Positions 38,072-47,495 of a DNA stretch of 64,000 bases are shown here, piece by piece (within the stretch, counting starts at the first letter, position 1; each line of letters starts with the position of its first letter). The notes under the pieces were generated by a model that searched no databases, was not told the DNA's origin, and was given only the letters and a program-made list of their open reading frames with translations. The position numbers were made by a program, and so were the translations under genes. The stretch is from Roseibium hamelinense (GTDB lineage Bacteria; Pseudomonadota; Alphaproteobacteria; Rhizobiales; Stappiaceae), in NCBI RefSeq assembly GCF_007830545.1, contig NZ_VLLF01000004.1, forward strand, positions 310,001-374,000. The letters are read 5' to 3'.

Positions 38072-38253
38072 TTGTCACCGTTCTCCGTCAATGAGGCTTA
38101 GACGGCACAGTTTGAAGGCGGGCCATAAAAGATGTGCCAAAAGTGTGTTCCGGATTACGGTTTGGCGCTTATTAAGAGCCTGCTCGTCCACCGCTGATGA
38201 CATTGTTGTGAGCTGAGGCTAGCCTCCGAACAACGCGCCTTCCGGAGGATGTC

Positions 38254-38811
38254 ATGGCAACCTGGTTTATACTTGCAGCGCTGATCGCGCTCTCGCTGTT
38301 TGCGATCCTGCTTTACAATGCTCTGGTCAAAAAGCGCCAGATGGTTGAAGAAGGGTGGAGCGGAATCGACGTTCAGCTCAAACGCCGCAACAATCTCATT
38401 CCAAATCTTGTCGAGACGGTTAAGGGCTACGCCAGCCACGAACAGTCCACGCTGGACGCTGTGACGCAGTTACGCGCTAAGGCCGGCGGTCTTGCCAAGG
38501 ACGATGTTGCGGGGCGCGCGAAGGTTGAGGGAGAGCTCAGTCAGGCGTTGGGACGGTTGTTCGCTGTTGCCGAAGCGTATCCGGACCTGAAAGCCAGCCA
38601 GAATTTCTCGGATCTACATGCCTCTCTGGATGAAATTGAAAACGCCATTCAGATGGCCCGGCGCTACTACAACGGCGCCGTAAGAAACATGAACGTTGCG
38701 GTGGAGAGCTTTCCTTCCAATCTCGTGGCCAGCCAATTCAAGTTTACGAAGGCAGAATATTTCGAGATCGAAGACGAGGCCGAACGCGCCGTTCCCAAGG
38801 TTACTTTTTAG
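38254..38811 (+). CDS. LemA family protein
   Basis: 185-aa membrane-anchored coiled-coil protein. An N-terminal transmembrane segment (FILAALIALSLFAILLYNAL) is followed by the family core WSGIDVQLKRRNNLIPNLVETVKGYA and NVAVESFPSNLVA. LemA proteins are widespread and of uncertain function, often next to DUF2207 or TPM-domain membrane proteins. Here it lies 12 bp upstream of such a gene, suggesting a two-gene operon. GGAGGATG precedes the start. Confidence 0.92.
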   Translation: MATWFILAALIALSLFAILLYNALVKKRQMVEEGWSGIDVQLKRRNNLIPNLVETVKGYASHEQSTLDAVTQLRAKAGGLAKDDVAGRAKVEGELSQALGRLFAVAEAYPDLKASQNFSDLHASLDEIENAIQMARRYYNGAVRNMNVAVESFPSNLVASQFKFTKAEYFEIEDEAERAVPKVTF

Positions 38812-38823
38812 GAGGGCCGGCCA

Positions 38824-40785
38824 GTGCGGTTTTCTCGGATTGCCTCTCACCTTTTTGCCCTTGTCGCTGTTTTATTTCTAACGGGTGCCGGGGTCGCGGA
38901 AGAGCGGATCCTCCAATTCCACTCGGATATGGAGGTGCGTACTGACGGACAGTTGCTCGTCACCGAACGGATCACGGTTCGCGCAGAAGGCAATCAAATC
39001 AGGCGCGGAATTTTCCGCGACATCCCTCTGCGCGCCCGTGATGCCAACGGTTGGATATACGAGGTTGGTTTTGAACTTCTGGATGTGGAACAGGACGGTC
39101 AGCGTGCGTCCTACTTCACTGAAGACAGCGCATCGGGCGTCCGGATATACATTGGTAGATCCAACGTCTTTCTCGATCCGGGCAAGTACACATACACAAT
39201 CCAGTATTTGATGGATCGTCAGGTCCGCTTTTTTGGCGACTATGATGAGATCTACTGGAACGTAACGGGGAATGAATGGGCGTTTCCGATCGATCAAGCG
39301 AGCGCCCGTGTCACCCTTCCGGAGGGCGCCGAGGTGATCCAGTATCAGGCCTACACTGGCGTGTTCGGAGCGGATGGATCGAATTATGAGGCCGAAGTCG
39401 ATCAGGCCACGGGGCAAGTCGTCTTCCAAACCATCCGGCCGCTGCAAGCCAACGAGGGCATGACCGTTGCAGTTGGATTTCAAAAAGGGATTGTTGCTGA
39501 GCCCGCTGGCACAGAAAAACTGTTGATGTGGCTTCAGGACCAAAGAGTCTTCGCGATCGGGGCATCAGGTGTTCTTGTTTTGAGCATCTACTACGTCTTC
39601 ACTTGGTGGCGGGTCGGCCGCGACCCTGCTAAAGGCGTCATATTTCCGCGGTTCAAAGCGCCGGACGATATCTCCCCAGCTCTTGCAAACTACATCACCA
39701 ACCGCGGGATCGAGGGTGGCCGCTGGACAGCGCTTACAGCTGCTTGCTTGAACCTTGCCATCAAAGGCCGCCTGCAGCTCAATCAGGATGGAAAAACCAT
39801 GGTTCTGGAACTGCCGGACATGGTTTCGAGCCACCAGCGCGGCGAGCTTCCAAAGGGGGAAGCTGTTGTCGAAGACTATTTGCATGGTCGTGGAGCCCCG
39901 CTCCCGCTCGACAAGGAAAATGGCAAGTCGGTAAGCGCGCTGGGCGACAAGTTTGTCGGCGCAATCTCAAAGGAATACCGGGGCGTCTATTTCCGCAGAA
40001 ACGGCCTCTACCTGCTTCCGGGTCTAGCCATCAGCATTTTGACGATTGTGCTGCTGATCCGCTTTGGAAACCTGAGCGAGCCTCAATTTGTCCAGGCCTT
40101 TCTTTTCGGCTTCTTCACGATCTTCGCCATTGCGATATCGTTCGGCTTGTCGATTCTTGTTCAATCACTTCTGGAGGGCCTGTCCGGCAGCAGACTGCCT
40201 GCCTTGGGGTATTGGCTGGTTTTTGCCGTCATCCTCGGCAGCTTGATCTATCTGGTAAGCTTGCTTGTGTCGTTCATGCTCGGAAGCCCACACGAAATTC
40301 CGCTGCTTCCGGTTTTCGTGCTCAGCATTGTCGCTATGTTTTTCGTTTACGCGTCGGTTATTGATGTTCCCACGGCCCACGGCCGGCAGGTGATGGACGC
40401 GATTGACGGCTTGAAACTGTATTTGTCCGTAGCCGAAAAAGACCGGCTGAACATGAGTGATGCGCCGGACATGAGTGTTCTGCATTTCGAAAATTTGTTG
40501 CCCTACGCCGTTTCGCTCGGGGTTGAGAAGCCGTGGGCCACTCATTTCGAGACCTGGCTGTCCAGCGCAGTAACGCCTCAAGCATCTCAAGGTTACCAAC
40601 CGAGTTGGTATCGGGGACCCGATTTCGACAGCCGCAACATTTCACGCAGCATAGGGACGACAGCGAGTGCCATGGCGGGGTCGTTCCAGTCTTCACTGCC
40701 CGTGTCCAGTTCGTCCAGCTCCGGATCGTCGGGTGGCGGGTCGTCGGGCGGCGGCGGGGGAGGCGGCGGCGGCGGAGGCTGGTAG
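38824..40785 (+). CDS. DUF2207 membrane protein
   Basis: 653-aa protein with a signal peptide (to about GVAEE), a large beta-rich extracytoplasmic domain ([25 protein letters not shown]), one transmembrane helix near residue 240, a cytoplasmic stretch and further helices at about 400-510. It ends in a low-complexity serine/glycine tail closing with a run of 11 glycines and W, a hallmark of this family. Function unknown; it nearly always accompanies LemA. The GTG start follows GGAGGG. Confidence 0.88.
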   Translation: MRFSRIASHLFALVAVLFLTGAGVAEERILQFHSDMEVRTDGQLLVTERITVRAEGNQIRRGIFRDIPLRARDANGWIYEVGFELLDVEQDGQRASYFTEDSASGVRIYIGRSNVFLDPGKYTYTIQYLMDRQVRFFGDYDEIYWNVTGNEWAFPIDQASARVTLPEGAEVIQYQAYTGVFGADGSNYEAEVDQATGQVVFQTIRPLQANEGMTVAVGFQKGIVAEPAGTEKLLMWLQDQRVFAIGASGVLVLSIYYVFTWWRVGRDPAKGVIFPRFKAPDDISPALANYITNRGIEGGRWTALTAACLNLAIKGRLQLNQDGKTMVLELPDMVSSHQRGELPKGEAVVEDYLHGRGAPLPLDKENGKSVSALGDKFVGAISKEYRGVYFRRNGLYLLPGLAISILTIVLLIRFGNLSEPQFVQAFLFGFFTIFAIAISFGLSILVQSLLEGLSGSRLPALGYWLVFAVILGSLIYLVSLLVSFMLGSPHEIPLLPVFVLSIVAMFFVYASVIDVPTAHGRQVMDAIDGLKLYLSVAEKDRLNMSDAPDMSVLHFENLLPYAVSLGVEKPWATHFETWLSSAVTPQASQGYQPSWYRGPDFDSRNISRSIGTTASAMAGSFQSSLPVSSSSSSGSSGGGSSGGGGGGGGGGGW

Positions 40786-40797
40786 CCCCGCCACGTT

Positions 40798-42507
40798 CTA
40801 GATTGCAGTTTTCTTCTGGTCGGAAAACAGCGGGCTTATATCAGATGAGGGTTGAGCCCCTTCCGGAACGGTCTCGTTGTCGGGAAGCTCGTTTTGAAGC
40901 AGTGTAGTGATGCCTTCCGCCGACTTTGCTGCTCCGAAGAGGAACCCTTGGCCATAGTGGCAGCCCTGGCTGTTGAGCTTTTGCAAGATTTCCGGCTGCT
41001 CGATGCCTTCGGCCACGACATCAATGTTGAGGCCGTCGGCAAGAATCAGGATTGCCTCAACGATCGCAGCGGACTCCTTGTCCTCGTTCATCTTGAGCGT
41101 AAAGGACTTGTCGATCTTAACTTTCTGGATGGGGAAGTCCCGGAGATAGCTGAGACTTGAATGGCCGGTACCGAAATCATCCAGCGCAATTGAAATCCGC
41201 GCCGCAGTTAGTTGTTCCAAAATCGTTTTCGCAGACATCGGATTCTTCAAGAGGGACGTCTCAGTGATTTCCAGAACCAGCCGGTCCGGCGCCAATCCGG
41301 TTTCCGACAGGATCGAGATTACCTTCAACGGCAAGGTTGTATCCTGAAGCTGCACCGGAGAGATGTTGAAGTTAAGGCACATATGGTCCGGCCAGGTCTT
41401 GGCAACTTTACAGGCCGCACGGAGCAAATGCTCGGTCAGATCGGTGATGATCCCGCAGTCTTCGGCGATAGGGATAAATTGCTTTGGGGCAACCTGCCCG
41501 AAGTCCCGGTCGTTCCACCGGGCCAGCGCTTCAAAGCCGACAATAGTCTGGTTCGTGAGGTCGAGAATCGGCTGGTAATGCGCTTGCACTTCGTTTTTCT
41601 TGATGGCCGCACGGAGCCGTTGCTCGAGCAAGGTCCGATGCAGGATCGATGCATCCATATCCACTTCGAAGAACCGGAAAGACGATCGACCAGAAGTCTT
41701 GGCGCGGTAGAGCGCGATATCCGCGCGACGAAGCAACTCGGTCGCAGAATAGCCGTCATCGGGAAAAATGGTTATTCCAATACCGGTGCCGACGCTTACC
41801 TTGCGTGCTCCGAGCTCAAAGCTCTCCTGAATTTTTGTCAAGATCCGTCGTGCGATTCCCGCAGCCTCGGATTTGTCTGCCAGTTCAGGAGTGACAATCG
41901 CAAATTCATCGCCGCCAAGGCGCGCGACCAGACCGTCCGGGCCAACAGCTGCAGCGAGACGTTCCGCAAAGCTCTTGAGCAAATTGTCGCCAAACGCATG
42001 GCCATACACATCGTTGATCGGTTTGAAGCCATCTACGTCAAGCATCATGATGCCACGGTAGTGTCCTACCTTGATCGACGAGGTCATGGCCGGGAAGACT
42101 TCTTCGAACTTGCGCCGGTTTGGTAGCCCAGTAAGAGCGTCATGTTGCGCCAGTTCCATCGCCTCCCGATGCGCCCGGCGCTGTTTGGAGAACTGGCGGC
42201 GCATGTAAGCGTATTGCCAAGCCATCGCGGCGAAACCGGCAACCGTGAAACATACAGCGAAGCTGAACAAAAACTCGGCTAAAGTATGAGAGATGCCGGA
42301 GTGTGGCATATGCTCAAGCGGGTGCCACAGCGACAGGGCATAGCTTGCACCGAGCGTGACACAAAACAGGCCTCCAAGCACCCAAGACTGACGATTTGCG
42401 ACGATTTTCGAAAGCTTCACTGACCGGATCCAAACACGAGCAACGCAGACGTCAAACAGTGTTGCTGTTTTTCCTTGAAGAAACGTGAAACAACCTCCGG
42501 TACTCAC
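40798..42507 (-). CDS. GGDEF-EAL c-di-GMP turnover protein
   Basis: Inner-membrane protein (up to 569 aa) with two N-terminal transmembrane helices (about 41-61 and 77-97), a GGDEF domain (intact GGDEF at 198-202) and an EAL domain (intact EAL at 326-328, then DDFGTGHSSLSYL and KIDKSF). Both catalytic motifs are kept; no RxxD inhibitory site precedes GGDEF. It may make, degrade or both make and degrade c-di-GMP. There is no periplasmic sensor domain beyond a short loop. The start is uncertain: GTG 42507 or GTG 42420. It is convergent with the DUF2207 gene by 12 bp. Confidence 0.92.
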   Translation of the reverse strand: MSTGGCFTFLQGKTATLFDVCVARVWIRSVKLSKIVANRQSWVLGGLFCVTLGASYALSLWHPLEHMPHSGISHTLAEFLFSFAVCFTVAGFAAMAWQYAYMRRQFSKQRRAHREAMELAQHDALTGLPNRRKFEEVFPAMTSSIKVGHYRGIMMLDVDGFKPINDVYGHAFGDNLLKSFAERLAAAVGPDGLVARLGGDEFAIVTPELADKSEAAGIARRILTKIQESFELGARKVSVGTGIGITIFPDDGYSATELLRRADIALYRAKTSGRSSFRFFEVDMDASILHRTLLEQRLRAAIKKNEVQAHYQPILDLTNQTIVGFEALARWNDRDFGQVAPKQFIPIAEDCGIITDLTEHLLRAACKVAKTWPDHMCLNFNISPVQLQDTTLPLKVISILSETGLAPDRLVLEITETSLLKNPMSAKTILEQLTAARISIALDDFGTGHSSLSYLRDFPIQKVKIDKSFTLKMNEDKESAAIVEAILILADGLNIDVVAEGIEQPEILQKLNSQGCHYGQGFLFGAAKSAEGITTLLQNELPDNETVPEGAQPSSDISPLFSDQKKTAI

Positions 42508-42633
42508 ATGACTTAAAGGAAGGATGTGTTTGTCCCCAAAGGGGGTGACAATTCACGGCTGACTTGGTAACGGACGACCCAACAGACAGACGGGCCGCCG
42601 CCCTCCGGCCCCGACCATCAAAGGCCGAAAAAA

Positions 42634-44721
42634 ATGCCAGATCTTCTGCTCGAACTGTTCAGCGAGGAAATTCCCGCGCGTATGCAGCGCAAAGCTGCTG
42701 ACGACCTCAAGTCACTCGTCACAAATGCTCTGGTTGATGCGGGTCTGCACTATGAGGGTGCCAAAGCCTTTGCAACGCCGCGCCGCCTGGCCCTGCATGT
42801 GGCCGGTGTACCAGCCGGTTCTGCTGCAACCCGTGAAGAGCGGAAAGGCCCGCGCGTCGGCGCGCCGGAAAAGGCCGTTGAAGGGTTTTTGCGCGGGGCA
42901 GGACTTGTCTCCATTGACGAGGCTACGATCCAGACGGATCCGAAAAAGGGCGACTTTTATGTGGCCGTGATCGAGAAGCCGGGCCGCTCCGCCATCGACA
43001 TTATCGCCGAATTCATTCCGGGCATCCTGCGCAACTTCCCGTGGCCGAAGTCGATGAAGTGGGGCACTACATCAACCCGTTGGGTGCGCCCGCTCCATTC
43101 CATCGTCGCCACCTTCGGTCCGGAAACCGAAGAGCCTGATGTCGTGCCGTTCGAGTTTGACGGCATCAAGTCGGGCAAGACCACCCGCGGTCACCGGTTC
43201 CTTGCCGACGTCGCCTTCGATGTCCGCCGGTTCGATGACTATGCACCGGCTCTGGAAAAGCACAAGGTCGTGCTGGATGCGGACCGCCGCAAGGAGATCA
43301 TCCTTGCCGACGCAAAAGACCGGGCACTGGCGCTTGGGCTTGAGCTTGTCGAAGATCCGGGACTTCTGGAAGAGGTTGCCGGTCTGGTCGAATGGCCGGT
43401 CGTTCTGACCGGGTCCTTTGATGAGGCGTTTTTGGAAATCCCGGACGAGTGCATTCAGCTGACCATCAAGGTCAATCAGAAGTGCTTTGTGCTGAAGGAT
43501 CCGAAAACCGGCAAACTTGCCAACAAGTTCGTTCTGATCTCCAACATTGTTGCGCCCGATGACGGCAAAACGATTGTTGCGGGCAATGAAAAGGTGATCC
43601 GCGCCCGCCTGTCGGACGCTCAGTTCTTCTGGCAGAGCGATCTGAAAACCAAGCTCAGTGACAATCTGACGAAGCTGTCGGACGTGAAGTTCCACGAAAA
43701 GCTCGGCAGCGTCGGCGAACGGGTTCAGCGCTTGATCGCGCTCTCAGCAGAGCTTGCACCGCTGGTTGGCGCGGACGAAGCCAAGGCCAAACGCGGAGCG
43801 GAACTTGCCAAGGCCGATCTTGTCTCTGCGATGGTCTTCGAGTTCCCCGAACTGCAAGGCCTGATGGGCCGCTACTATGCGACGGCTCAGGGCGAGGACG
43901 CCTCTGTGGCAACGGCGATCGAAGAGCATTACAAGCCGCAAGGTCCGAGCGACAACGTGCCGGCCGATCCGGTCGCGATTGCCGTGGCCCTGGCTGAAAA
44001 GCTCGATCTTCTCACCGGTTTTTGGGCGATTGACGAAAAGCCGACCGGCTCCAAGGATCCTTACGCCCTGCGCCGCGCTGCTCTGGGTGTTATCCGGATT
44101 GTTCTGGAAAACAATTTGCGCCTGAAGCTGGGGGATCTGATCCTCTCCGCGCTGAAAGCCCAGTCTGCAAAAGCTGATGATGAAGCAGTACTGGTTGCCG
44201 ACCTTCTTTCTTTCTTCGCCGACCGCCTGAAGGTCCACCTGAAGGACGAGGGCATGCGGTATGATCTGATCGACGCCGTGTTCGCGCTCGAGGGTCAGGA
44301 TGATCTCCTGATGGTCGTGAAACGCGTTGAAGCCTTGCAGAAATTCGTCTCCTCCGACGACGGCACCAACCTGGCAGCCGGCTACAAGCGGGCGGTGAAC
44401 ATCTTGAAGGCGGAAGAGAAAAAGGACGGAAAACCGGTTACCGGCAGGCCGCACGCGGATCACTTGGCCGAGCAGGCCGAGATTGACCTGGCGGCTGCCA
44501 TCGACACGGCCCGTGCGGAAGCCGCCGAGGCTGTGAAATCGGAAGACTTCGAAGGGGCCATGGAGGCGCTGTCCAAACTGCGCGCGCCGGTCGACAAGTT
44601 CTTCGAGGACATTCTGGTCAATGCCGACGATCCGGCACTTCGGATGAACCGTCTACAGTTGCTCGCCGAAATCCGCGACGCCACCCACGTGGTTGCCGAT
44701 TTCTCGAAAGTGGCAGGGTAA
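42634..44721 (+). CDS. glyS: Glycyl-tRNA synthetase beta subunit
   Basis: Beta subunit (695 aa) that completes the tetrameric glycyl-tRNA synthetase and contributes tRNA binding. It begins with the family-typical [15 protein letters not shown], has RGHRFLAD, the HD-like core ([13 protein letters not shown]) and the C-terminal anticodon-binding-type region ([31 protein letters not shown]). The ATG start is clear. A bidirectional terminator follows. Confidence 0.97.
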   Translation: MPDLLLELFSEEIPARMQRKAADDLKSLVTNALVDAGLHYEGAKAFATPRRLALHVAGVPAGSAATREERKGPRVGAPEKAVEGFLRGAGLVSIDEATIQTDPKKGDFYVAVIEKPGRSAIDIIAEFIPGILRNFPWPKSMKWGTTSTRWVRPLHSIVATFGPETEEPDVVPFEFDGIKSGKTTRGHRFLADVAFDVRRFDDYAPALEKHKVVLDADRRKEIILADAKDRALALGLELVEDPGLLEEVAGLVEWPVVLTGSFDEAFLEIPDECIQLTIKVNQKCFVLKDPKTGKLANKFVLISNIVAPDDGKTIVAGNEKVIRARLSDAQFFWQSDLKTKLSDNLTKLSDVKFHEKLGSVGERVQRLIALSAELAPLVGADEAKAKRGAELAKADLVSAMVFEFPELQGLMGRYYATAQGEDASVATAIEEHYKPQGPSDNVPADPVAIAVALAEKLDLLTGFWAIDEKPTGSKDPYALRRAALGVIRIVLENNLRLKLGDLILSALKAQSAKADDEAVLVADLLSFFADRLKVHLKDEGMRYDLIDAVFALEGQDDLLMVVKRVEALQKFVSSDDGTNLAAGYKRAVNILKAEEKKDGKPVTGRPHADHLAEQAEIDLAAAIDTARAEAAEAVKSEDFEGAMEALSKLRAPVDKFFEDILVNADDPALRMNRLQLLAEIRDATHVVADFSKVAG

Positions 44722-44741
44722 TCCGGCCGGAGCACAATTAA

Positions 44742-44764
44742 AAAAGCGGGCTTGGCCCGCTTTT
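44742..44764. terminator. Bidirectional terminator between glyS and the MFS gene
   Basis: A 10-bp perfect stem AAAAGCGGGC / GCCCGCTTTT with loop TTG. It has T runs in both directions, between two converging genes. Confidence 0.88.
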
Positions 44765-44771
44765 ATTTACT

Positions 44772-46016
44772 TCATTCAGCAGCCTGTTGCGCAATACGGT
44801 CAACGGGTTTTTCCTGGATCGGCCAGTGGATGATGGCCGCGGCTATGCCAAGGGCAATGCCCATCCACCAGATCGCGTCGTAGGAGCCGGTCTCATCATA
44901 GAGTTTGCCGCCGAGCCAGACGCCCAGGAACGAGCCGATCTGGTGCGACAGGAACACAAAGCCAAACAGTGTCCCCATGTAGCGTGGTCCGAACATGACA
45001 GCGACAAGACCGGATGTCGGCGGCACAGTCGATAGCCATAAAAGGCCCATCACGGCTGCAAAGACGAGCACAGTCAAAGGCGTCGCCGGGATCATGATGA
45101 ACAGGAAAATCGCCACCGCTCTTGCTAGATAGATCAAAGCTAAGAAAATCGGCTTCGAATACCGGCCGCCAACGTAGCCCGAAATCAGCGATCCAGCGAT
45201 GTTAAACAACCCGATCAGCGCGATCGCGGTTGCGCCCCAGGCCGGGTCGAGGGCGAGATCAGCAATATAGGGCGGCAGGTGCACGGTGATGAAAGCGACA
45301 TGAAAGCCGCAGACAAAGAACCCAATGGTTAGCAGCACAAAGCCGCGCGTTCCGAACGCCTCGGCGATTGCGCTTCTGAGGTTCTGGTCCACTACACCTG
45401 GCTGTGCCGCCGGGGCTGCCGACCGCCCGCGCAGTGCAGCGGCAAGCAACGGGAGAAGGAGCATCAAACCGGAAAACACGATCAAGGTGTTTTGCCAGCC
45501 GATGTCCTGGATCAGAGTGCCTCCGAGCGGTGCGAACAGGAATTGCCCGAGCGACCCGGAGGCGGTACCGATCCCGAACGCGATCGATCTTTGTTCCGGT
45601 GTTACCACGCGGCCAAACGCTGCAAGAACAATTGAAAACGAGGAGAAAGCGACTCCAAGACCAACAAGGACGCCGGCGGATACGTGCAGGGCGACTGCAC
45701 TTTGCGCGTCGACCATCATGAACAGGCCGCTTGCGTATAACAGGGCGCCGACTGTGATTGTCTTCCAAGTGCCGTAGCGGTCGGACATCATGCCCGCAAC
45801 CGGTTGGCCGAGCCCCCACATGAGATTCTGGATCGCAATCGCGAGGGCAAACAGTTCGCGGCTCCAGTCACGGGCTTCTGTCATGGGCTGAAAAAACAAA
45901 CCCATGGCAGAGCGGGGGCCAAAGGAAATCAGCGCAATGATGCAACCGCAAGCGATAACCAGCGGGATGTTCGGCCCCGTGCGCGCAGCTGGACTGTTGG
46001 ATGAAAAATTCGACAT
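44772..46016 (-). CDS. Major facilitator superfamily transporter
   Basis: 414-aa MFS permease with 12 predicted helices, the central loop around residues 200-215 and MFS signatures (GMMSDRYGTWKTI as the loop 2-3 motif). It resembles the oxalate/formate and monocarboxylate-type branch (FGPRSAMGLFFQPMTEARDW at the first loop). No substrate can be assigned. It sits between glyS and nadA and is divergent from nadA. A TACAA-N5-TTGTA repeat lies 27 bp before its start. Confidence 0.85.
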   Translation of the reverse strand: MSNFSSNSPAARTGPNIPLVIACGCIIALISFGPRSAMGLFFQPMTEARDWSRELFALAIAIQNLMWGLGQPVAGMMSDRYGTWKTITVGALLYASGLFMMVDAQSAVALHVSAGVLVGLGVAFSSFSIVLAAFGRVVTPEQRSIAFGIGTASGSLGQFLFAPLGGTLIQDIGWQNTLIVFSGLMLLLPLLAAALRGRSAAPAAQPGVVDQNLRSAIAEAFGTRGFVLLTIGFFVCGFHVAFITVHLPPYIADLALDPAWGATAIALIGLFNIAGSLISGYVGGRYSKPIFLALIYLARAVAIFLFIMIPATPLTVLVFAAVMGLLWLSTVPPTSGLVAVMFGPRYMGTLFGFVFLSHQIGSFLGVWLGGKLYDETGSYDAIWWMGIALGIAAAIIHWPIQEKPVDRIAQQAAE

Positions 46017-46042
46017 AGGCGCCCCTGATTTTTCGGTTGCCT

Positions 46043-46057
46043 TACAATACTGTTGTA
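46043..46057. promoter_or_regulatory. Candidate operator upstream of the MFS gene
   Basis: TACAATACTGTTGTA, a 5-bp-arm inverted repeat with a 5-base spacer. It sits just upstream of the MFS start, where a repressor could act. No known regulator is matched. Confidence 0.3.
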
Positions 46058-46287
46058 TTCACATTCCAGATAACGATTTTTTGTGAAGTATCGATCAGTT
46101 TATGGAATGAATTCAGCGTGCAAATGTCGGTGCAAGTGGCACAGGAAAGCTCGGCGGAGCAGGCTATGAGGACGGGCACGCTGCACCTGCGGTCAAAAAA
46201 CAAGTAGATTTTCCGTTAGCTGGGTCCTATATAAGCTCATGAAGAGCAAAAGACCGAGGGCGAAAGCCCGTTTTCTTTTGGGAATAA

Positions 46288-46306
46288 TATGCTCAGAACG
46301 AGTATA
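46288..46306. promoter_or_regulatory. Likely NadQ-type operator before nadA
   Basis: TATGCTC-AGAAC-GAGTATA, a 19-bp palindrome with one mismatch between arms, ends 18 bp before the nadA ATG and just before its ribosome-binding site. It lies where a repressor would block transcription. Rhizobial NAD-synthesis operons are reported to have palindromes of this kind bound by NadQ, a NUDIX-fold regulator; a matching gene is at 53812-54792. Confidence 0.6.
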
Positions 46307-46324
46307 AGTGTCAGGGAGGTCAAG

Positions 46325-47407
46325 ATGACCACGACGCAAACCACGATGAGCCAACCGTTGCGAAACGCCACGGTTCAAACCGCTGCCGATCGCTTTGGCG
46401 TTATCGAGCGCCCCGACCTTAATTTCACGCCGGAAGTCGTCGAGGCGACACAGGAGGCGTATGAGAAGGTCAAACACATCATTCCTGCGATTGAATGGGC
46501 TGCACTTGCTCCGACAATTCATGCTATCAACACGCTGAAGAAAGAGCGCAACGCGGTCATACTGGCTCACAACTATATGACGCCAGACATTTTCCACGGT
46601 GTCGCGGATATCGTGGGTGACAGTCTGCAGCTGGCAATTGAGGCAACACGCACCAACGCGGACGTGATCGTCCAGTGCGGGGTGCATTTCATGGCCGAGA
46701 CCTCCAAAATTCTGAGCCCAGAAAAGACCGTTTTGATTCCGGACATGAAGGCAGGGTGTTCTTTGGCCGAATCCATCACGGGAGCGGATGTGCGCGGTCT
46801 GCGTAAGCGCAATCCTGGTGTTCCGATCATTACGTATGTGAACACCTCGGCTGATGTGAAGGCGGAGTGCGATATCTGCTGCACCTCTTCCAATGCCCTG
46901 CAGGTTGTCGAGAGCTTCGGCGTCGACAAGGTCTTTCTGATCCCGGACAAATATCTGGCGGCGAACGTTGGCAACAAGACCGATGTGGAGGTGCTGATCT
47001 GGGACGGTGCCTGTGAGGTGCATGAGCGTTTCACCGCGCAAGAGCTGCGCGATTACCGGAAGATCGAACCGGATGTAAAGATCATCGCGCACCCGGAATG
47101 TCCGCCAGAGGTTGTTGCCGAAGCCGATTTTGCCGGGTCAACCGCTCATATGATTGACTGGGTCAAAACCGAACGGCCGGAAAAGGTGATGATGATCACC
47201 GAATGCTCGATGGCGGACAATGTTGCCAGCGAAACGCCGGATGTGGACTTCATCCGTCCCTGCAATTTGTGTCCGCACATGAAACGCATCACCTTGTCAA
47301 AAATCCTCGACTCTTTGGTCGAGATGAAGGAGGAAGTGGTCGTTGACCCGGACGTTGCTGCAAGAGCGCGCGTTGCGGTCGAACGTATGATCAACTTGAA
47401 GAGTTGA
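46325..47407 (+). CDS. nadA: Quinolinate synthase
   Basis: 4Fe-4S enzyme condensing iminoaspartate with dihydroxyacetone phosphate to quinolinate, the second step of de novo NAD synthesis. 360 aa. Cluster cysteines fall at C118 ([10 protein letters not shown]), C186 (CCTSSNA) and in CNLCPHM. The substrate histidine region [12 protein letters not shown] is present. The ATG at 46325 has GGGAGG seven bases upstream; an in-frame ATG at 46289 lies within the operator palindrome and is rejected. First of nadA-nadB-nadC. Confidence 0.97.
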   Translation: MTTTQTTMSQPLRNATVQTAADRFGVIERPDLNFTPEVVEATQEAYEKVKHIIPAIEWAALAPTIHAINTLKKERNAVILAHNYMTPDIFHGVADIVGDSLQLAIEATRTNADVIVQCGVHFMAETSKILSPEKTVLIPDMKAGCSLAESITGADVRGLRKRNPGVPIITYVNTSADVKAECDICCTSSNALQVVESFGVDKVFLIPDKYLAANVGNKTDVEVLIWDGACEVHERFTAQELRDYRKIEPDVKIIAHPECPPEVVAEADFAGSTAHMIDWVKTERPEKVMMITECSMADNVASETPDVDFIRPCNLCPHMKRITLSKILDSLVEMKEEVVVDPDVAARARVAVERMINLKS

Positions 47408-47424
47408 TTTCCGCTCCACTTTTC

Positions 47425-47460
47425 AAAGGTTTCCGCCGGCCGGCCGGCGGAAGGTCCTTT
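47425..47460 (+). repeat. Perfect palindrome between nadA and nadB
   Basis: A 22-bp perfect palindrome at 47431-47452 made of nested GGCC/CCGG units. It is extended by AAAGG (47425-47429) and CCTTT (47456-47460), forming a strong hairpin in the nadA-nadB mRNA. There is no T run after it, so it is not an obvious terminator. A role in transcript stability or uneven expression is possible. Confidence 0.6.
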
Positions 47461-47495
47461 CGGCCGTCCGGCCATACGAATTCAGGATGTCTCCC

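Noticed and set aside
38214..38225. GAGGCTAGCCTC palindrome before lemA
   Set aside because: Short 12-bp palindrome with no loop, no repeat elsewhere that I noticed, and no link to a regulator; likely chance.
41212..42126. 304-codon reading frame antisense to the GGDEF-EAL gene
   Set aside because: The minus strand has intact GGDEF and EAL motifs; the plus-strand translation has none and is a compositional shadow.
43744..44463. 239-codon reading frame antisense to glyS
   Set aside because: Shadow of the high-GC glyS gene; no start signal and no family resemblance.
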